NCBI GenBank assembly: GCA_036435485.1
Contig: CM071600.1
Location: 162,266,546-162,330,545, forward strand
DNA length: 64,000 bases
Reading direction: 5' to 3'
DNA from: Saposhnikovia divaricata
Lineage: Eukaryota; Streptophyta; Magnoliopsida; Apiales; Apiaceae
Shown: positions 56,636-64,000 of the stretch, piece after piece
How positions within the stretch are numbered: position 1 is the stretch's first letter
How the letters are laid out: the number at the start of each line of letters is the position of its first letter
The notes under the pieces: model-generated
Seen by the model: only the letters and a program-made list of their open reading frames with translations
Told to the model about the DNA's origin: nothing
Databases searched by the model: none
Made by a program: the position numbers and the translations under genes

Positions 56636-58321
56636 TGTTGTGCTAAAATAAATACAATTTTAAATCGCAAGCGCACGATTCAATCGTTGAAATATTTTAG
56701 GTATCGATCCTCGGAGACTAATATTTTCGCATTTCTTTATTTTTAATTTAATCGGACTAGAACAATTTTGGGTTTTGAAAAAATTGAATTTTTACTATTT
56801 AACAACTAAAAGAAAATGTAATCTATTTAAAAAGGAAATTAAATTATCGATCTAATTCTAAACTAATTAATTAAAAATGAAAAGAGAAACTAAATTATTT
56901 TAAAATTATTAAAAGTAGAAATTCAAATTAAAATAATTTTATTTACAGAAAATTTTAAAAAGATTAGACATGACTTATTCGTAAATCCGACTCGCCAAAA
57001 ATACACCAACACAAGAATTTTGCGAACTAAAAATTTATTATGAATCACAGCACAATAAGAACCATTCAGAAAACAACAAAAACAAACATTGAAATAGTAA
57101 AATGAAACTTGGAGAAAACAAAAAAAAACAGAAAAGTTAGCATTGCAATTTTACAAACTCGACTCAAGGACTCGAAACTCAGCTCCAGAAATTAAATAAC
57201 TCAGCAACTAATCGAAAACTCAAACTCAGCAAAAACTCGCGAAATCAGAAACAATGACACAGACAAATCAGAAACATTGAAACACGCAACAAACTCTAGC
57301 TAACCTAGCACTATAAGTCGAACTAGGTATATCAACAAGAACTCAACAAAACAGGAAAACGATGAACTAAAACCCAAAACCACTCGCAAATTTAGTAACA
57401 AAACTTGAAAAACAATGAATCCAGGAACAACTCGGAACTAAAACAAGCAGCACGATTCTCAGTTCAAACAAACGAAATTCCAAACATCATAGAGGAACTG
57501 GAATCAACCAACAAAAACTAAAAACGGCAATTTGCAGACACTCAAAACAAACAGAACCGGGCTGGGTCGACTCGGTACAACAAGCTATGAACAAAGGACA
57601 TAAAAGGAACCGAGAAACAACACAAAGCTCGAATTAAAACCGCAGAAAATTAAGACAAGACAAACGGAGTGGCTGCAAACTCAGAGAAGACAAGAAAACT
57701 AATAAAAACGAGAAAAATAGAGGAGAAGGGGTTTGAGGTTTTGTTTCGAACAAGAAGAAAGAAAGGGGAGTTGGGGTTTCCGAAATTAATCAACTAAACA
57801 AGGGACTTGTGTGTTTAGTCGAAGAAGAAGAAGTGAAATGGGTTTGAAGATTGGAAAAGAAAAAGGAAGAGATGCTGGGTTTGTTATTGGTTCGAGGAAA
57901 ACAAAACAGGGGAGATAAGCTTCGAATAAAACATTAAAGACCGAAAATAAATACTGAAAATTAAACTAATATTTTTGTTTTTTTTTTACTTTACACTAAC
58001 ATATAAAAACATGAAAAAATTTAGATCTACAATTAACAGTTATAAAACCCACAATGAAATGGAGATTTTAATGGGGCAAAATTACGAATTAAAACTAAAA
58101 TTAAAATTACGACCAAGAAAATAAAAATCGTTATTTTCAACCCATAGTGGTTAGCATTTCGCTACTTTATCCACTAAACAGATTTACGAAAATAACGAAA
58201 GCTATGCAACAAAAATGAAAGAACAAGATGAGAAAATAAAAGAACCTTGAAATTGCATTAAAAATTAAGAGAGTGTTTACAAGAATTGAAACTACAAAAC
58301 AAGAAATAAAATCTACCCTAA
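56636..58321 (-). repeat. Truncated LTR of a third B-family element
   Basis: The plus strand starts TGTTGTGCTAAAA and matches the beginning of the B LTRs (TCCTCGGAGACTAA, TTTTCGCA), including the segment with many ACTCG motifs seen in the longer B-prime LTR, and later GGGGCAAAATTACGAATT and AAATCTACCCTAAA. Similarity stops at about 58321, before the TATA region. No gene in it. Confidence 0.8.
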
Positions 58322-59060
58322 ACAAGAAATCCACCTTCCACTCCTTGTTTGATCTTGTAATTTTTAAGGTGAGTTCTATATTTCAAGAAACTAATCTCCT
58401 AGAAATTTCAAGTCCAAACTCCTTTGTTTCCATTTTCAAATAAATCATTTACAAGGAGGGTGAATATTGTTCTTCAAGAACTAACCTTGTTTTCTTTGAT
58501 TTTTATGGTTGATCTAGCTACTCTAAGGCCACAAAAGGATGGATCAAGGCTTTTTAGGCTCATATACATACCAAGTAAGGTATAACACTCTTGAAACCCT
58601 AGCTCTTACTTTAAGTTTATGCATGTTCTTGCTGGATTTAAGGGTAGTTATGATGTTAGTATGTTATAAGCATGATTAGTTAAGTGATTTAGTGATTTTG
58701 GTAACATGGTGATTAATATGAGGAAGTGATATGTTCTTGGACATTTTGAGATGTGAAATCAAGTGTATAAATTGCGTTGATGCCCGGTGTGGCTTGGTTG
58801 TGTTGTTATGATTTTTGGAACGTTCGATTTATAGCCGTCGTAATGCCGAATTTTTGTTAACACTTAGAAACTGAGCATGACAGTTAATATAATTTCCTGA
58901 CCTTGGTAGTATTATGACTGGTCCTTGTAGATCTCGAGCCATAGATCGTTTTGGCGTGAGAATCGAAACATTCCGACTTACGGTTTAGGAGTTATGGTCA
59001 AATTACTAAAATTGGTTCGAAACCGTAAGTAAAAGTTCGTAACTTCAATTGAAACCTCGT
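58322..59060 (+). repeat. Ty3 LTR remnant, left of the solo LTR
   Basis: Contains the AGCCGTCGTAATGCC block and the AGGAGTTATGGTC block of the G/H LTR families, in plus orientation. Its left border with the B-family LTR has no LTR end, so it is a truncated join. It continues at 63054. Confidence 0.6.
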
Positions 59061-60224
59061 TGTAATAACCGCAAATTTTCGATTAAATTTTCCTACTCGA
59101 TTTTTTTTATTTTAATTAAGAGCGATGCACTAATATATTTTAATTAGCGCGTTTTGGTAAAATTTTAAAATTTTATATATTCATATGGAAGTAAATATTA
59201 TTTTATATTTATTTGGTTTTATTAAAATTTAGGAAAATAAGATTGTATTTTTTTATCGAATTTATTTTAGAGTACGAAATTAGAGTCTCGTTTTAATTAA
59301 CCAGCACGGGGAAACAAGTTGATTGAGGGGTCAGCATTTTTTACCGAACATAGCACTAAATATGAGCATTATTTCAGCACTCATTTTGTTCCCCACATTT
59401 GTTTCCTTTTAATTCCACTAACTGAAAAACCGGACCATTATTTCAGGCCACTTTATTTTTTTTATATACCCACGATCTTGTCCACTCTATTGTTTTAGTT
59501 ACCCACGTTTTTGTATCTTTAAATGTTATACACAGAAAAACCGAGCTATGTATTTTCCATTCTTTTCTCACAAAACAGGGGTTATGTCGGCAGCACCATA
59601 AAACTTAATTCACATCAAAGCCATATTAATGTAAGCAAAAGTGAACCATTCCATGAAACCAGCAAAGAATAAACACACACACCCGCATATACTTACACAC
59701 GCAGTGACACACACACACATACACGAACAGAAAAATCACATGTAGTGTTTTAAATTTTTTCTCTCCCTTTTGCCGGTTCCATTTTACTCAGGTGGGCATG
59801 ATATGGTTTGTGTTTAAAATTTTGGATTGGATAGTAGTAGAAAGGGGGAGGCGATGGGGGGTTGTCGATTATTGAATTGTGGGTGGATTGTGGTGTTAAA
59901 ATTGTTGTGGTGTGTGTCGAGAATAGAGGGGAAGTCGGGGAGAGAGGCGGATGGAGAGAGATTGACGGATAGAGGGAGGTAATGGTGGTGGGTGTTGCCG
60001 GAAGTGAAACAGGGAGAGGGGGCGGAGATGATGATGGTGTCGACAGGGAGAGGTTGAGTGAGAATCGGGGAGACAGAGAGGGATGAAGGCAGGGGTGGTG
60101 TTGGTTGTTGTGGTCGGAGAAGGGAATGAACTCGAGAGAGACCGGGCGGAGGAAATCGATTGTGAGAAAGAGAAAGAGATTGAGGGGGGAGGGTCGTGTG
60201 GTTGTTGTACGAAGCGGAGAGGGC

Positions 60225-60274
60225 GAGTTGGAGGTCGAGAGATTTGAGGAGATTGCAGAGAGAGATGTCGAGAA

Positions 60275-60319
<45 letters not shown>

Positions 60320-60440
60320 TAAAGAGAGAGAGAGAGACAGCGGAGAGTTTGATGAAGAAGAGAGAAAAGAGGGAGAGGTAGAGCACGAGAGAGGAGAGAG
60401 AGATCGACGGAGGGAGAGACTAGCGAGAGAGAGATAGACG
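60225..60440. repeat. (GA)n-rich tract
   Basis: Nearly pure GA/GAGA repeat, densest at 60276-60340, inside the solo LTR. It gives rise to long low-complexity ORFs on both strands. Confidence 0.9.
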
Positions 60441-61069
60441 CAGGGGGTGGGGCCCACGGGGGGTGGAGGTGGGGTCCACAGTCTTTTCTGTTAAATAAAA
60501 TATTAGTATAATAATGCAGTTCAATAAAATTTATAGATGTTATAATCGGGATATTAATTTGGATTAAAATGAATAAAAAGAGTTTGTTGCAAAATGTTTT
60601 ATAAAGGATTTTTGGTAGATTAAATAATTATTTAAATAGAAAATAGAAAAGAAAATGATTAATATTTTGAATATTAATTGATTATTTGATGATTGGTGGA
60701 ATGGTAAAATTAGATTTAAGTGCAATAAAGGAAATGGATTATTTTATTTGGTGAATAAATAGAGATTATTTTGTTATAATAGATTTAATTAAATTATAGA
60801 AATTAGAAGTTAGTGAGAGTAATGATTATAGGTTTAATGTGAATAAAAATGGATTTTTGAATATTTTTGTTATGAGATTAATATTAATTAAATTAGGGAA
60901 TTTTTAGAGAATTTATAAGAGTTAATTTAAATTGGAAGTGTAATTTGAATAATTAATTGTTAGCAATATTTTGTGAATAATTGATCGTAATTTAATGATT
61001 TAAAGATTTATTGAGAGAATAATCATGAATAAATTGAATTAATTATGGTCTTATTTTAGAAAGCCGATA

Positions 61070-61260
61070 TTTAATATTTGAGGATTTAATTATTTAATTC
61101 GAGGATTAATTGTTCTTGAGGATTTTATTTATTTAATTCGAGGATTAATTGTTCTTGAGGATTTTATTTATTTAATTCGAGGATTAATTGTTGATTTGAG
61201 GATTTATTTATTTAATTGGAGGATTAATTATTGTCTCGAGGATTAATTGGTTAATTATGT
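61070..61260. repeat. Tandem repeat with GAGGATTAATT units
   Basis: About four copies of a roughly 39-bp unit (TTCGAGGATTAATTGTTCTTGAGGATTTTATTTATTTAA type), the middle ones identical, inside the solo LTR. Confidence 0.85.
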
Positions 61261-61744
61261 TTCTTTATCGGGGAGTAAGATAATTGTTTGAGGATTATTT
61301 ATTAAATGAGGATGTCCGGTATAATAGTGGAAAAGGGTTCGCATATAAATGTTGAATTTTGGAATTATAAAAAAATGGCGGAACATAGTGGAATAAGGAA
61401 ATGATTCGAGGAACCATTTTGGGGTGGGATTTTGGAGGAGTTAGGAGACTCGTTTGGAAGAACTTAAGGAACGAAAGTTGTAGATATGCAAAGGTACTAT
61501 ATAAAGGTGAATAGAAGTTGATTGAAAGGTGATCAGAAGTTGAGTTAATAATAGCTGAACTAGGCCCGAGAAGGTGAAATGTCGGAGAACCAGAGGCGTG
61601 GAGCAGGTTGGAGTATTGTGGTACCACAGAGCACAGGCAAGTTTACTAATTCGTACTCCATTGTTCGGAGTATTTATATTTTTAATGTACTGATTAAGTT
61701 TTCGCTATACAAAAATCAAATATTCTTTCTAGTGGTTTATATCA

Positions 61745-61840
61745 GAATCTATTATTATTTGAGGTGTTGAAATTATTATTCGAGGTGTTGATATTGTTAT
61801 TTGAGGTGTTTAAATTATTATACAAGGTGTTGAAATCTAT
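61745..61840. repeat. Tandem repeat with GAGGTGTTGAAATTATT units
   Basis: Four degenerate copies of a 22-25 bp unit within the solo LTR. Confidence 0.75.
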
Positions 61841-62309
61841 TTCATGAGTTGGTACGTTTATTGAGATACTTCATTCGTATTCATAGAAGAGATGGGAAAG
61901 ATGTATTTAATAATATTTTCATATTACAGAATATTTATATTTAAGAGTGGTGTTATATATTTATATATATACAAAGTAATTTGTGAATTATTGCTTTTGA
62001 AAGCAAAAGTGACCGGAGTAACGCACCGGCCCAAACGGTTAAATATGAAGGGTGAAGGGCCGAGAAAGACGGCTCATCCTTCCGAGTAATTTTTGGGTGG
62101 TTCGAGACGTCGACCATCCTTTCTATCGATAGAATTGAGGTGTGATAATGGATTGATCATCCATTACTTGAGTAGGCGTTTGAGTAGAAATCCAATTGTC
62201 GATATCCCAACGGTTAACCAATGCCTGTGTGGTTCTGTTAACTAGAGGGATGATCTGAATAGTTGGTAAATTGTTTTTATTCATTCAAATTAATTGAACA
62301 GTTCTGAGG

Positions 62310-62535
62310 AGTTGTTGATTTATATGAGAAGTATTTTGAGAAGTTATTGCTTTATCTTCGAGTAGTACTTTGAGAAGTTATTGAGATATATTTATTCTTT
62401 CATATGAGAAGTATTTTGAGTAGTTATTGATTTATCTTCGAGTAGTATTTTGAGAAGCTATTGAGATATATTTATTCTTTCATAAGAGTAGTATTTTGAG
62501 AAGTTATTGAGATATGTTTGTTCTTTCATATGAGT
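62310..62535. repeat. Tandem repeat with GAGAAGTATTTTGAGAAGTTATTG units
   Basis: About six alternating copies of a 35-70 bp unit. A shorter version exists in the LTR of H (about 18720-18840, other strand). Confidence 0.75.
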
Positions 62536-63053
62536 AATATTTCGAGGTTTATAAAAATTTCCGAGTTGATCTCTTTTCAAAATATGTATATTATAGAGTG
62601 GTAAAAACCATACTTTGGTCAAGTTGTTTTATTATATGATATCTATATGTACTTGCTGGGCATTCTTTGGCTCATTCTTGCTATTTAAATATTATAAAAC
62701 AGTGACAATCAGAGCTGGCATTAGTACAGCAAATCAAAATTAAGGAAAGGGGAGGACCACTGATTCAGCATGTTAACCTTAAAGCATCTGAGGAGATTAC
62801 AGGTTGGAAAGTGTTGTTTTATTATCTAGTTCTTTGGAGTTGTAATAGTATTTTAGGGATTCTGGGAAGGGAACTTGAAATGTAATATCATTTGGAATTA
62901 GTGAGTGCTTGTTCTAAGACTATAACCCGTGGTGTAAAATGTGGTGTTGTCATGAATATTGTTGTAGGTTATATTATGAGCAGGTGATTGAATATTTCGC
63001 AAGAGATGTGACGACTTGGATTCCTGTAGGGGATTTGGGGGCGTTACACTCGT

Positions 63054-64000
63054 AAAGCATGTTACTCAGTGGCAAATCTTGGTAAATAAATACTAGGGGT
63101 CATAAGGAAGGTATGAAAGAAAACCACATATCAAACGTATCGTTTTCCGATTTTATAAAAATGTTTGAATCAAGGTTAAATGCGAACGAACCCCTTAAAA
63201 GTATAACTTTGGTTATAACTTAGAAAACGAACGATAAAACTCGAGGTATAATCTTGGTTCGTAATAGATCGACTTTAGAACTTATACGACTTAAGTATAT
63301 ACCAAGTGTGGGTATGATGACATGTCTTAATAACGAACAAATGTCGGATCGTATCGGTGATAAAAAGAGTTACACTAAAAGGTGTATAACGAGATAATTC
63401 GAAAACGTGTTTCGACTTAAGTGAAGCTTATACTTAGACTTTTAAAAGGTGTTATGTGGTTAATCTCGAATGTTCTGATTGTTTATAGAACATCGAGCAG
63501 ACCCAGGACACGATATCTCTACCCACACCCGATTACCAGGCAAGTTTCCAATACCTTGGAACTGTGGTTGTGATAATATGTATGTCTGTTGTTTCTGATA
63601 CATATGCCATAGCATGCATGCCTATTGTCAAATTATATTATGGTACCTGTTCCCTGAATTGATATTGGCCTATAGAATTAATAGTTATAAGCCGGATTGT
63701 TTCAATAAGACCCTTAGCGAAGGGCATATGTTATTCATTCTTAAATATAGACCGCGAGTCGGTGTTTTGAGATATAGATAGTTGTGGAAACCCGGAGGGA
63801 TTCCAATGGCAGATTATTATTTATTTTAAGGAATGTTATTATTAAACGTTATTTATATTTCCTAAAGTATCAATTACTTGGAAATCTTTCGAGGAATGTT
63901 ATTCGAGTATTATCTCAGTCGAGAGATATTAAATGAATGTTAGTTTCGAATATTCATTTAGAGTTGATTATTTAATGAATATTATTTTGATATTCATTGG
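63054..64000 (+). repeat. Ty3 LTR remnant, right of the solo LTR
   Basis: Continues 58322-59060 after the solo LTR. No ORF. It runs out of the window and I see no LTR end. An LTR assignment is by continuity and orientation rather than by a direct match along its full length. Confidence 0.45.

Larger units (their letters stand above)
59061..63048 (+). repeat. Solo LTR of an H-like Ty3 family (3988 bp)
   Basis: Begins TGTAATAACCGCAAATTTT and ends GGGGGCGTTACA, with a perfect 5-bp TSD CTCGT (59056-59060 and 63049-63053). No PBS, PPT or internal region is present, so it is the product of recombination between two LTRs. The last 1.4 kb (61634-63048) aligns with 19691-18189 of the LTR of H on the other strand, including the GTCGAC(C/G) and CTTCTCAGAA-like blocks. 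The region 59100-61600 is about 2 kb longer than in H. The 235-codon CT-rich ORF against this LTR (60457-59750) is low-complexity and is not called. Confidence 0.93.

Noticed and set aside
59750..60457. Ser/Leu-rich ORF of 235 codons on the minus strand, with a second overlapping frame
   Set aside because: It is produced by the GA/CT microsatellite inside the solo LTR. Low complexity, frames open on both strands, no domain.
1..64000. Host protein-coding genes, tRNA, rRNA or CRISPR arrays
   Set aside because: All coding similarity is to transposable elements or to fragments captured by one. No tRNA or rRNA signature or regular repeat-spacer array was seen.

Overview
The window looks like nuclear heterochromatin from a flowering plant, probably a eudicot. 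Every recognisable coding segment belongs to a plant LTR retrotransposon (Ty1/copia or Ty3/gypsy) or to a CACTA DNA transposon. I found no intact host gene, no rRNA, tRNA or CRISPR, and nothing bacterial. The copia elements look like the SIRE/Maximus lineage. The plant family cannot be fixed by eye; an asterid is only a guess.

The layout is a stack of nested insertions, several of them proved by target-site duplications (TSDs). Left block, 1-21763: G, a gag-only Ty3 element on the minus strand (1-6964, left LTR outside the window), sits inside B-prime, a plus-strand Athila-derived element (6965-12661). B-prime sits inside the 3' LTR of H, a second gag-only minus-strand Ty3 element (12662-21763). 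The same LTR of H also carries a CACTA element (13642-16283, TSD ATT) that holds exon-like pieces resembling a SIT4-phosphatase-associated (SAPS) gene.

Central block, 21764-56635: F, a plus-strand copia element (21764-22711), is interrupted in gag by C, a minus-strand copia element. The 3' LTR of C is split by B (23398-30735, TSD TTAGT), a structurally complete Athila-derived element without pol. The extra 3' ORF of C is split by D (32106-55849, TSD GATCT), a plus-strand copia element. The extra ORF of D is split by E (41461-53668, TSD TGGTA), another plus-strand copia element. This gives F<-C<-D<-E, four levels deep, with B as a side branch.

Right block, 56636-64000: a truncated LTR of the B family, then a Ty3 LTR remnant into which a 3988-bp solo LTR (59061-63048, TSD CTCGT) has inserted.

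D and E share one plan: LTR, initiator-Met PBS, gag with a UBN2-like domain and zinc knuckles, a stop followed by an acceptor-like splice motif, protease-integrase-RT-RNase H, a 1.4-1.6 kb spacer, a second sense ORF of about 1080 codons, PPT, LTR. E also has a 96-residue antisense ORF with a TATA box in the spacer. G, H, B and B-prime lack reverse transcriptase and integrase, so they could only have moved using proteins supplied by other elements. All pol genes seen here are broken by stops and frameshifts.

Features of most interest: the gag-only Ty3 pair and the extra leader ORF of G; the long second ORF of the copia elements with its antisense partner; the acceptor-like site at the gag/pol junction; octamers iterated separately in each copia element; and repeated polypurine tracts in unrelated lineages.
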